This document shows, piece after piece, positions 34,863 to 42,907 of a stretch of 64,000 nucleotides of DNA. The stretch is taken from contig NZ_OBMQ01000018.1 in NCBI RefSeq assembly GCF_900217795.1, positions 1 to 64,000 on the forward strand. The letters are read 5' to 3'. Within the stretch, counting starts at the first letter, position 1, and each line of letters starts with the position of its first letter. Source of the DNA: Ureibacillus xyleni (GTDB lineage: Bacteria > Bacillota > Bacilli > Bacillales_A > Planococcaceae). A program made the translations under genes and the position numbers. The notes under the pieces are model-generated. The model had not been told where the DNA came from and did no database searches. It saw nothing but the letters and a program-made list of their open reading frames with translations.

Positions 34863-34872
34863 GGGGGGGGGG
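34863..34872. other. Run of ten G
   Basis: A G10 run after GAATTCC in an intergenic region of about 216 bp (34727-34942). Such a run is out of character for this AT-rich DNA. It may be a slippage-prone tract or a base-calling artefact. Nothing else is seen in this gap. Confidence 0.5.
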
Positions 34873-34942
34873 CGATTAAAATTATGCGGAATCTAAAAAA
34901 AACAAGATAACAGGAGGATTGTTATCTCGTTTAATCATGTCA

Positions 34943-35554
34943 CTATTCTCTATTTTGTAAATAAAGTTTGTTTGATTTATAGCCAAAGAATAAATATAAA
35001 ATAATGGTCACCGGTATAAATGACCAGGCGATCCCTCTCATTAAGGCAAAGGGTGTTTCAAATAGGAAGGAGAACCAAAAAGAGGTTCCGGTTTTCGCCC
35101 ATAGACCAGGCGTTAAATACAGCTCTTTTGGATTTATGAGTGCCTTAGGATCAATGATATCAGTCAAATAAAATACAATTAACAGCGGAATAAAACTGAT
35201 CGCCAATTCAAAAAACGTATTGGCATAGCGTTTATAGCGACTAGCTTTCGAATAAGCATCAGAAAAAATATCATCCTCATAGGAGGAATCAACTTTTTGA
35301 AAGTACTGGATCCCTGAATTTTTTGTACCTGCGAGATGTTTCCAACCACTATCTTCAAACAATGTACAATAATCAATAAAATCCTCTTTCTTCTTGAATT
35401 TCCTAAAATCGATTTTAATAATGGCATTTTCAGCTTTCCCTCGTTGAAAGTGGTATCCAAAAGAGGTGCTTTGTAGATGGTAACCATTTTTTGCCATTTG
35501 ATTGAGCCATTGTTCCTCTTTTTCAAAGTCGATGAAAAATTTTAACCTATACAT
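34943..35554 (-). CDS. DUF2812-type membrane protein
   Basis: A product of about 203 residues. The soluble N-terminal domain (MYRLKFFIDFEKEEQWLNQM, WHL-like repeats of Trp, Tyr and charged residues) matches the DUF2812 pattern. Two membrane segments follow, near residues 117-137 and 175-195. Genes of this kind often sit behind a PadR-type regulator, as here; the start overlaps the padR-like gene end. The ATG at 35554 follows GGAGGGATTGAAG. Function unknown. Possibly a membrane stress or antimicrobial-response protein, by analogy to other PadR partners. Confidence 0.8.
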   Translation of the reverse strand: MYRLKFFIDFEKEEQWLNQMAKNGYHLQSTSFGYHFQRGKAENAIIKIDFRKFKKKEDFIDYCTLFEDSGWKHLAGTKNSGIQYFQKVDSSYEDDIFSDAYSKASRYKRYANTFFELAISFIPLLIVFYLTDIIDPKALINPKELYLTPGLWAKTGTSFWFSFLFETPFALMRGIAWSFIPVTIILYLFFGYKSNKLYLQNRE

Positions 35555-35882
35555 CTTCAATCCCTCCAATTGGCGAAAGCAATTTTTCAGTCACATTGAC
35601 GATATGTTTCATTCGTTCACAATCGAGTTGCAATACATCTTTTCCTTTTTCAGTGATGACATAGGTTTTTCGTCGTTTATCTGTGCTTTCTACGGCTTGA
35701 ATGAGTTGCTGCTTCAGTAAATTTTCAATTGCGCCATACATGGTACCAGCCGCAATCTTCACTTTTTGATTACTTAGTTGTTCAACCTTCTGCATCATAA
35801 TATAACCGTGGGCAGGCTCGAGTAAGGATAATAAAATGTAGTACGTAGTTTCTGTTAATGGTAAATATTTAGTTAACTCCAT
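35547..35882 (-). CDS. PadR-family transcriptional regulator
   Basis: A product of 111 residues. The winged helix is seen in LLEPAHGYIMMQKVEQLS and KIAAGTMYGAIENLLKQQLI, followed by RRKTYVITEKGKDVLQLD. The small subfamily-2 type lacks a long C-terminal domain. It is the first gene of a two-gene operon with the DUF2812 protein. A perfect 13-bp inverted repeat directly in front (35901-35953) is probably its own operator, so autorepression relieved by a ligand is expected. Confidence 0.9.
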   Translation of the reverse strand: MELTKYLPLTETTYYILLSLLEPAHGYIMMQKVEQLSNQKVKIAAGTMYGAIENLLKQQLIQAVESTDKRRKTYVITEKGKDVLQLDCERMKHIVNVTEKLLSPIGGIEDV

Positions 35883-35900
35883 TATGAATCACTCCAAAAT

Positions 35901-35953
35901 ATTTATACAGTTCAACTATATAGTTTGATTATATAAAGTCGAACTGTATAAAT
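35901..35953. promoter_or_regulatory. Probable PadR operator
   Basis: ATTTATACAGTTC (35901-35913) and GAACTGTATAAAT (35941-35953) are perfect inverted repeats with 27 bases between them. That interval contains ACTATATAGT. It lies 18 bases before the padR-like start codon and should overlap the promoter. PadR operators are often such split dyads. Confidence 0.7.
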
Positions 35954-36146
35954 CAATAAGAAAATGGCTCATTTTTTAGGTCCCAGGTCACTTCTTTGCA
36001 AAGGTAGAAATAACAAAGTTCTACTTCGCATATTTCTACCTTTCAAAACTCTACTTTTGCGAGTAAAGGGAATGCAATTTTAAATTGCTAGAAAACCCTC
36101 GAAGTGCCCTTATTTTTTAAAACTGACCATGTTATTTTTTAAAAAA

Positions 36147-36168
36147 TTGACTATTTTAATATAGTCAA
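36147..36168 (+). promoter_or_regulatory. Inverted repeat in the pdxS promoter region
   Basis: TTGACTAT (36147-36154) and ATAGTCAA (36161-36168) form a perfect 8-bp dyad with a six-base spacer. TATACT follows near 36175. The first arm could double as a -35, but its distance to TATACT is too long. The dyad may be an operator or an early hairpin of the pdxST mRNA. Confidence 0.45.
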
Positions 36169-36209
36169 CATTCCATATACTAGGAAATATTACAAGGGAG
36201 GTAAATTTT

Positions 36210-37094
36210 ATGAAACAACTAGGTACTGAAAGAGTAAAACGTGGGATGGCAGAAATGCAAAAAGGCGGCGTTATCATGGATGTTGTGAACGCAGAACAAG
36301 CAAAGATTGCAGAAGCAGCTGGTGCTGTAGCAGTAATGGCGCTAGAGCGGGTTCCGTCAGATATTCGGAAAGCTGGCGGCGTAGCGCGTATGGCAGATCC
36401 CCGAATTGTTGAAGAAGTAATGAATGCAGTGTCCATTCCAGTAATGGCCAAAGCACGGATTGGTCATATTGTCGAAGCGCGCGTGTTAGAGGCAATGGGT
36501 GTAGATTACATAGATGAAAGTGAAGTATTAACACCGGCAGATGAAGAGTTCCATTTATTAAAAAGTGATTATACGGTTCCATTTGTCTGTGGTTGCCGTG
36601 ACTTAGGGGAAGCGGCTCGCCGTATAGGAGAAGGGGCATCGATGCTTCGGACAAAAGGCGAACCGGGTACAGGAAATATTGTAGAAGCCGTTCGTCATAT
36701 TCGAAAAGTGAATGCACAAGTCCGAAGAGTGGTTGGTATGAGTACAGATGAATTAATGACAGAAGCCAAAGTATTAGGAGCACCTTACGAATTATTAGGT
36801 GAGATTAAGAGATTAGGACGTTTACCGGTTGTGAACTTTGCGGCAGGGGGAGTGGCAACACCAGCAGATGCTGCTTTAATGATGGAGCTTGGAGCAGATG
36901 GGGTATTCGTTGGTTCAGGTATTTTTAAATCCGAAAACCCTGAAAAATTTGCACGTGCAATTGTCGAAGCCACAACACACTACAAGGATTATAAGCTAAT
37001 CGCTGAAATTTCCAAAGAACTCGGCACTCCGATGAAAGGGATTGAGATTGCAACACTTCCGGCTGAAGAACGTATGCAAGAGCGAGGTTGGTAA
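36210..37094 (+). CDS. pdxS: Pyridoxal 5'-phosphate synthase subunit PdxS (Pdx1)
   Basis: A product of 294 residues, the usual length. It makes PLP from ribose 5-phosphate, glyceraldehyde 3-phosphate and ammonia supplied by PdxT. Family landmarks are [20 protein letters not shown], the lysine of MAKARIGH that forms the Schiff base, and [23 protein letters not shown] site lies in front of the ATG. pdxT follows two bases later. In most Bacillales this pair lies between dacA and serS. Here it does not, which suggests relocation or a second copy. Confidence 0.97.
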   Translation: MKQLGTERVKRGMAEMQKGGVIMDVVNAEQAKIAEAAGAVAVMALERVPSDIRKAGGVARMADPRIVEEVMNAVSIPVMAKARIGHIVEARVLEAMGVDYIDESEVLTPADEEFHLLKSDYTVPFVCGCRDLGEAARRIGEGASMLRTKGEPGTGNIVEAVRHIRKVNAQVRRVVGMSTDELMTEAKVLGAPYELLGEIKRLGRLPVVNFAAGGVATPADAALMMELGADGVFVGSGIFKSENPEKFARAIVEATTHYKDYKLIAEISKELGTPMKGIEIATLPAEERMQERGW

Positions 37095-37095
37095 G

Positions 37096-37668
37096 ATGAA
37101 AAAGATTGGCGTCCTTGCATTACAAGGTGCGATAAGAGAACATATTTATCAGATTGAAGCAGTTGGTTGTGAAGCGATTGCCATCAAAAAACCGAGCGAT
37201 TTAGAAGGTATTGATGGACTCATATTACCTGGTGGAGAAAGTACAACAATAAGAAAATTATTAGATCGTTTTCATTTACTAGAGCCTATCCAAAACTTAG
37301 CTAAACAAGGGTTACCGATGTTCGGGACTTGTGCAGGCCTTATTTTACTAGCACGTGAGATTGTTGGGTATGAGGATCCACATCTTGGGGTAATGAATGT
37401 TGTGGTTGAACGTAATTCATTTGGTCGACAAGTGGATAGTTTTGAATGTGACATAACCCTTCCGAAGTTACAAAAGGTGGTTCCAGCAGTTTTTATTCGG
37501 GCTCCACATATTATTTCTGTAGACGAACATGTAGAAATACTAGCGAAGTATGAAGAGCGAATTGTGCTAGCACGGGACCGGAATTTTTTAGGTTGTTCGT
37601 TTCATCCTGAGTTAACGAAGGATGTTACGATTATGCAATATTTTGTTGAGCTGATTAGAAATCACTAA
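37096..37668 (+). CDS. pdxT: Pyridoxal 5'-phosphate synthase glutaminase subunit PdxT (Pdx2)
   Basis: A product of 190 residues of the class I glutamine amidotransferase type. The nucleophile Cys is in GTCAGLILLA and the His-x-Glu of the triad in FHPELTKD near the end. The GGES block (LPGGESTTIRKLL) is typical of PdxT. It passes ammonia to PdxS in a 12+12 complex. The ATG at 37096 is chosen by the MKKIGVLALQGAIREH start. Frames further upstream run inside pdxS. Confidence 0.97.
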   Translation: MKKIGVLALQGAIREHIYQIEAVGCEAIAIKKPSDLEGIDGLILPGGESTTIRKLLDRFHLLEPIQNLAKQGLPMFGTCAGLILLAREIVGYEDPHLGVMNVVVERNSFGRQVDSFECDITLPKLQKVVPAVFIRAPHIISVDEHVEILAKYEERIVLARDRNFLGCSFHPELTKDVTIMQYFVELIRNH

Positions 37669-37700
37669 TTAAATTCAGCTGATAATAAAAGAAAAAAGTG

Positions 37701-37730
37701 GGTTCCTTTTTTAAGGAATCGGTTTTTTTA
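37701..37730 (+). terminator. Terminator of pdxST
   Basis: GGTTCCTT and AAGGAATC pair (one G-U) with a short T loop and are followed by GGTTTTTTT. It lies 35 bases after the pdxT stop. Confidence 0.8.
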
Positions 37731-37842
37731 GGTGGAAATTACGTCGCCAAAAAAACTTTGAAACGTTCCGATGTTAAGTATTACATTTAAATCGGTTGTA
37801 TTATAGTAAGACTAGATAATAAAGGAAAGAGGGAACTCGAAA

Positions 37843-39516
37843 ATGAAAAAACAAACCACACCCTGTAATAAGTTCCTTCTTTTTATAATGCTACTGATCG
37901 TTCTAGTCTTGCTCATTGGCGTTTATCTATTGAAAGAAAACAGTAGCGGGAAGGTAGAAAATCCAAGTATCACATCTCCATCTGATAAAGAAACGTTGGA
38001 TCACAATCCGGAAAAATTCGTTCAGGAAACGTTCTTCCTATCTAAGGAAGGTAAGGTTCCGAACATTCCCTTTGTTTCAGGCAAAACCAGCTGGATGGAA
38101 GTAAATGAAGCGTGGGGAACAGCACAAAATATTTCAGAAACGGATAAAGGTAGGTATGAGGAATACAAAAGCCATTCTTCAACAATCGGCTATGCAGGTG
38201 ACATTGTGAATGATATACGGTCTTATGATGCAAACTTGCAAACAATCTCTTTCATGGATGTGAAGAAAATTGGCGGAGAGCCTGACCAAATTCGTTATTA
38301 TAAAGATTCAACACATGACCAAATGATACTTGTCTATCAAGTAACGGCATCCACGGAATTGTTGTGGGTTTTGCCAATAGTAACCGAGCAACAACCAAAT
38401 CCGAAAGTTGACCATATCTCACTCTATACACGGTCGGAATTTTCAGAAGCCATTTCTAAAATGAGCGTAGAAGAAAAAATTGGGCAGATGATTCTTGCAG
38501 GCATTTCTGGTACCACAATGGACACCAATACAAAAAGCTTAATAGGTAAATTCCATGTTGGGGGAATTATTTTTTACGAAAATAATTTCGAAACACCAAC
38601 ACAAACTGTTCAACTGGTGAATCAAATAAAAACGGAAAACCAATCGAATTTACCGCTGTTATTAAGTACGGACCAAGAGGGAGGACGGGTCACAAGATTG
38701 CCGGGGGGACTTGTTCATTTTCCTACAAATAAACAGATTGGGAAGATAAATAATCCTGAGTTTTCTTATAAAATAGGAACATTTTTAGGACATGAACTAA
38801 AAGAATTTGGCTTAAATCTTAATTTTGCCCCTGTTCTTGACATTAACAGCAACCCAAACAACCCAGTTATCGGGGATCGCTCCTTTTGGGACAATGCGGA
38901 AATCGTTAGTAACCTCGGCATTCAAACGATGAAGGGCATAGCGTCGCAAAATGTCATCCCTACCATTAAACATTTTCCGGGCCATGGCGATACATCGGTG
39001 GATTCTCATCTCGAACTCCCGATTGTGAATAAAAGCTTAGAGGAACTTAGAGAACTAGAGTTAATTCCTTTTGAACGTGCAATTCGTGAAGGGGCAGATG
39101 TGGTGATGGTGGCTCATATTTTATTGCCTGAGTTAGATAAAAGTCAACCAGCGTCGATGTCACAAGCGGTTATGACGGATGTTCTGCGAAAAGAGCTTGG
39201 GTTCACGGGTGTCATTATCACGGACGATATGACGATGGGCGCTATTACCAATCATTATGATATTGGCAAGGCTGCAGTACAATCAGTAAAGGCAGGAAGC
39301 GACATCATTTTAGTAGGGCATGATTATCGAAATGTGGAAAAAGTGTTCACCTCTTTAAAAACCGCTGTTGAGAATGGCGAAATTTCACAACAAAAAGTAA
39401 ATCAAAGTGTTGAACGAATTATGGCGCTGAAAAAGCAATATGGCGTGAATAATGAGAAAGTGGAAAATCCTGATGTGAATGCACTAAATCAATTAATCAA
39501 TCAATTCCTAAATTGA
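37843..39516 (+). CDS. Membrane-anchored YjgB(DUF4309)-like domain fused to GH3 beta-N-acetylhexosaminidase
   Basis: A product of 557 residues. Residues about 11-31 form a membrane anchor. Residues 62-190 resemble the YjgB/DUF4309 domain (GKVPNIPFVSGKTSWMEVNE, VKKIGGEPDQIRYY). From about 205 on there is a full glycoside hydrolase family 3 N-terminal domain: MSVEEKIGQMILAG, LLSTDQEGGRVTRL, IKHFPGHGDT (the His/Asp-rich loop of NagZ enzymes) and the nucleophile Asp in IITDDMTMGA. NagZ-type enzymes cut N-acetylglucosamine from muropeptides. The fusion suggests cell-wall recycling outside the membrane. The ATG follows GGAAAGAGGG. Confidence 0.85.
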   Translation: MKKQTTPCNKFLLFIMLLIVLVLLIGVYLLKENSSGKVENPSITSPSDKETLDHNPEKFVQETFFLSKEGKVPNIPFVSGKTSWMEVNEAWGTAQNISETDKGRYEEYKSHSSTIGYAGDIVNDIRSYDANLQTISFMDVKKIGGEPDQIRYYKDSTHDQMILVYQVTASTELLWVLPIVTEQQPNPKVDHISLYTRSEFSEAISKMSVEEKIGQMILAGISGTTMDTNTKSLIGKFHVGGIIFYENNFETPTQTVQLVNQIKTENQSNLPLLLSTDQEGGRVTRLPGGLVHFPTNKQIGKINNPEFSYKIGTFLGHELKEFGLNLNFAPVLDINSNPNNPVIGDRSFWDNAEIVSNLGIQTMKGIASQNVIPTIKHFPGHGDTSVDSHLELPIVNKSLEELRELELIPFERAIREGADVVMVAHILLPELDKSQPASMSQAVMTDVLRKELGFTGVIITDDMTMGAITNHYDIGKAAVQSVKAGSDIILVGHDYRNVEKVFTSLKTAVENGEISQQKVNQSVERIMALKKQYGVNNEKVENPDVNALNQLINQFLN

Positions 39517-39610
39517 TAGGAGTGGCCTTCCTTAAAAAATTATAATTCATCCTTATTGTTAATATTAAATCAAAAAAAGGTGGATTTTTTGATTAAGGGG
39601 GGTATTTAAC

Positions 39611-40317
39611 GTGGCTTATGAGAAATTATCGAAGTTTTTTTATAAATACGGAAAAGAAAAATTTTTGGAAGAATATAAAAAACGTATTGACGATTATGGA
39701 AGTTATGTAACGGATTTAACGATTAGGCCATTCCGAAAAGGGAATGTCATGAATCAAGAAGAAACGTTATTTTTTGTCAATATACCTCCGTTTGCAATTA
39801 TACGAAAAAGTATTAATGAATAGTGGCGAAATCCAACGTTATATTAGCCAATTACCACCCTTTGCGGTAGAACCATACTTCCAAAAGTTAATTGTCAATG
39901 AAGCACAAAGTAATAATGAGATTGAGGGTATACGTAGTACGAAAGAAGAATTAACGAATGTACTTGAGCATATTAGGGAGTCTAAAACAGCTTCAAAGAA
40001 ACGTTTTATTGGAATGATGAAGCTATACAAGTATATAGACCAATTGGAGCCATTCACAAAAGTAGAGGATTTCCGAAAGTTGTATGATGATTTGGTAGCT
40101 GATGAAATTCCAAAAGATAAGCAACCTGATGGACAATACTTTCGAGCGAAAAGTGTCAGTGTATATAGAAATCAAGGAAATTACTAATTTCTCTGACCAT
40201 AAGATTAATAAAGCGATGGAACTATATAAAGAGCAAGGGATTGTAACGTTAGTCAAACAAAGACCAAAAACATATGAATTAAATGATCGTTTTATGGATT
40301 ATATTTTTGATGTATAA
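39611..40317 (+). pseudogene. Degraded Fic-family gene
   Basis: Three pieces in different frames together resemble a Fic protein with N-terminal and winged-helix C-terminal parts. The first (GTG at 39611) shifts frame near 39790. Deleting one T in CCGTTTGCA restores PPLQLYEKVLMNSGEIQRY and then EAQSNNEIEGIRSTKEEL, the helix typical of the Fic inhibitory region. The frame runs to YFRAKSVSVYRNQGN and ends. The HPF...GNGR catalytic core is missing. A last piece (FSDHKINKAMELYKEQGIVT to DYIFDV) is the C-terminal HTH. So there is one frameshift plus an internal deletion. No AMPylation activity is expected. Confidence 0.7.
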
Positions 40318-40365
40318 GAATGGTAAGTCGATTCCTAACTGTTTAAATAAGGAATTTTAAAAAAG

Positions 40366-40435
40366 AAAGGGACTGTCCGATAGGTGCCGCACCCTAGAAC
40401 CTATTTTTTTAGGACTTACAAGACAGCCCCCTTTT
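40366..40435. terminator. Long terminator-like hairpin
   Basis: AAAGGGACTGTC (40366-40377) pairs with GACAGCCCCCTTT (40422-40434) around an inner TAGGT/ACCTA stem, followed by TTTTG. It lies between the Fic remnant and the convergent MFS gene. Confidence 0.65.
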
Positions 40436-40519
40436 GTATAGATTATAAGTTTGAAGGAATACCTTTCTATGTAAACTATCTTATAAAGCGAGAAACTTTA
40501 AACTGAAGTCCCATAAACT

Positions 40520-41728
40520 TTACTCCTGATGATTACAAACAGATTCGCTATATCGTATCCCTTTTTTTCCACCTATTAATCTCCAATACACTGGAATAGT
40601 GAAGAAGATGATCACACCGCATACAATATACAACAAGGAATAGCTCCATTTTGCGGAAACAATCCCTAACACAAAGGCACCTATGGCAATCCCTGAATCA
40701 AAAATGGTGAAGAACGTTGACGTTGCATGACCGCTTCGGTGTTTTGGTGCCGATTGAATGGCTAATGCTTGTAAACAAGGAACTACCGAACCGTAACCGA
40801 TGCCAATGAGTACGCCTGCGATTAGTAAGGTCGAAACCGTATGCATGGTACTTAATAGAATTAATCCGGCCGCATAAAAGATAAAGGAAGGATAAACGAC
40901 CGCATTAGGACCCCTCGTATCATACATTTTCCCTGTAAAAGGACGAACCGCCATCATTGCAATCGCAAAGGCGATAAAGAATAAACTAACAGATTCAAAT
41001 ACACCTCTTGTCTCTGCATACACAGAAATATAGGACATAATACTCGCATAAGCAAAGGCGGTTAGAAACCCTACAACCCCAGATGGAATAACCTTTTTTT
41101 CAAAGAGATCATGTAAGGACATTCGATACCACTTCGCAGTTGAGGTTTCTATTGAATACTCCGAAACTTTTAAGGTAAAGGCAGATAGGTAGCCAATGAC
41201 AATAACAGTAGCTAAACCGAGAATTAATACTTTATACGAATATAGCTGGAAAATCGTCAGTGCAATCAGTGGGCCAAATACTACCGCTAAATTCATAGAC
41301 AACGCAAAATAACCAAGTCCGGTACCTTTACGGCTATCTGGAATAATATCATTTACAACGGTAATTAACACTGTTGTGACAATGCTAAACCAAATACCAT
41401 GAAAAAATCGAAGGGCAAGAAGTAAAGAGAGAGAATCGATAAAAACATATAAAATCGTTGATAGACAAAATAGTAACTCGGAAATGAGAAGCGTTTTTCG
41501 TTTTCCAAAAACCTCAATGATTCTACCTGAAAAAGGTCTGACAATAATCGCAGAAAGCATAAAAATGGTCATGGCTAGCCCAGCTTGTCCTTCTGTGCCG
41601 TTTAAGTCGTTCAGAATATAGATCGGTAGAATGGTTAGTAGGGCATAATAAACAATAAATAAAAAGAAGTTGTTAAATAGTGCTACAAAAAATGGGCCTG
41701 TCCATATTTTTCCATGATTTTTCTCCAT
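40520..41728 (-). CDS. Major facilitator superfamily transporter
   Basis: A product of about 402 residues with 12 hydrophobic segments. The A-loop motif RPFSGRIIEVFGKRKT between helices 2 and 3, and its repeat RPFTGKMYDTRGPNA in the second half, are standard for MFS. It resembles the YfkF/YwoG-like group of drug or metabolite efflux carriers. Substrate unknown. The start at 41728 (MEKNHGKIW) follows GGAAGGGATTTTG. The frame is open 40 codons further upstream without a good ribosome site. Confidence 0.85.
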   Translation of the reverse strand: MEKNHGKIWTGPFFVALFNNFFLFIVYYALLTILPIYILNDLNGTEGQAGLAMTIFMLSAIIVRPFSGRIIEVFGKRKTLLISELLFCLSTILYVFIDSLSLLLALRFFHGIWFSIVTTVLITVVNDIIPDSRKGTGLGYFALSMNLAVVFGPLIALTIFQLYSYKVLILGLATVIVIGYLSAFTLKVSEYSIETSTAKWYRMSLHDLFEKKVIPSGVVGFLTAFAYASIMSYISVYAETRGVFESVSLFFIAFAIAMMAVRPFTGKMYDTRGPNAVVYPSFIFYAAGLILLSTMHTVSTLLIAGVLIGIGYGSVVPCLQALAIQSAPKHRSGHATSTFFTIFDSGIAIGAFVLGIVSAKWSYSLLYIVCGVIIFFTIPVYWRLIGGKKGIRYSESVCNHQE

Positions 41729-41850
41729 CAAAATCCCTTCCTTTTCATCATGAAGAATTCTTAAAATGAGTGAATGACCAAAAAAAGTTACTGAAAATAG
41801 AAAAGGATTGGAGGTTAATTCCATAGTCACTTTAGGTAAGTATTTCAATC

Positions 41851-41940
41851 TAGTATTACATTTAAGTATTACGTTTAAGTATTACATCTAAGTATTACAT
41901 TTAAGTATTACTGTTCAGTATTACGTTTACATATTGCATA
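41851..41940. repeat. 13-bp tandem array 6, about seven units
   Basis: TATTACATTTAAG and variants repeat every 13 bp, with a TATTACTGTTCAG unit near the end. Same family and orientation as the arrays to the left. It lies upstream of the MFS gene. The rest of the gap 41729-42079 holds nothing I can name. Confidence 0.85.
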
Positions 41941-42079
41941 AAAAAGATATCGCAAAAGTAGGGGGATCTACCTTTGCGATGGGGATTTCTTCTATATTCA
42001 TAGGGTAATTTTTTATGACAGTAAGCGATTTATCAATATTTTTTAGATTATCTATTTCACATTAGGGGGAGTGAAGGCA

Positions 42080-42901
42080 TTAATCTAATTTTTTAACTAA
42101 ACTTAGCATTTCATCGTAGTTGACTTCTTTTTGAAACCACATCTTTATGGCTTTATGATTTTGTTGGACCAACATACTTAATCCGTTTTGTACGTGACCA
42201 CCTAATTGGGCTGCGTTTTTTAAAAAAGTAGTAAGAGGCGGGTTGTAAATGATATCTGAGAATATCGCGCCTTGTTTGATTTTAGAAAAATGGACGGGGG
42301 ATTCGTCAATATTTGGCCACATCCCAATAGGTGTTGTTTGAATGACCAGATCGTAATCTGCCATATGATTTTCTGCTTCTTCTAAGGTGAAAATCTGACG
42401 GTATGTGCTGATGCTATTTTTCACTTTGTCAATTGATCTATTTGCAATATCAATAGTGAGATTGTTAAACTGCAATAGCTCGAAATAGATGGATTTTGCG
42501 GCTCCACCAAACCCAATTATAAGTACATTCTTGTGATCTATGGTTTCTAAATGGAAGTATTGCAGTAACCCAGATAACCACGCCTTCCCATCGAAGTTAA
42601 ACCCAACGAATTTGCCATTGATGTTGTGAACGATATTGACAACACCCGTGTTTTTCGCAGTATTATCTAATTCATCGAGGTAAGGAAGAATTTTTTCTTT
42701 ATATGGTATTGTGACGATTAACCCTTTTACATTTTGAGCTTTTAACTTTACCATTTCTTGCTCGAAATGTTCTTCTTGGATTTGGAATTTCTGAAACTCG
42801 GCATCTATGAAATTCTTTTTATACGTATCATTTTGCAATAATGGTGATAATGAATGTTCTAAAGGGTTACCCAAAATGCCATAGATGTTAATATTAATCA
42901 C
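42080..42901 (-). CDS. Shikimate dehydrogenase-family protein (AroE/YdiB-like)
   Basis: A product of 273 residues. It starts with YGILGNPLEHSLSPLLQN, the substrate-binding SxS motif region of AroE. The catalytic Lys and Asp lie in VTIPYKEKILPYLDELD and GFNFDGKAW, and the nucleotide-binding loop is IIGFGGAAKS. The last gene of the first sigma-54 operon, it is unlikely to be the biosynthetic AroE. It may oxidise a quinate-like or other polyol substrate with NAD(P). GTG at 42901 is the first start. The ribosome site is weak and overlaps it. Confidence 0.8.
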   Translation of the reverse strand: MININIYGILGNPLEHSLSPLLQNDTYKKNFIDAEFQKFQIQEEHFEQEMVKLKAQNVKGLIVTIPYKEKILPYLDELDNTAKNTGVVNIVHNINGKFVGFNFDGKAWLSGLLQYFHLETIDHKNVLIIGFGGAAKSIYFELLQFNNLTIDIANRSIDKVKNSISTYRQIFTLEEAENHMADYDLVIQTTPIGMWPNIDESPVHFSKIKQGAIFSDIIYNPPLTTFLKNAAQLGGHVQNGLSMLVQQNHKAIKMWFQKEVNYDEMLSLVKKLD

Positions 42902-42907
42902 CTACTT

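Noticed and set aside
36110-36783. Minus-strand frames opposite pdxS
   Set aside because: They are shadows of a highly conserved plus-strand gene.
39611-40317. Active Fic toxin-antitoxin module
   Set aside because: The catalytic core motif is missing and the frame is broken.
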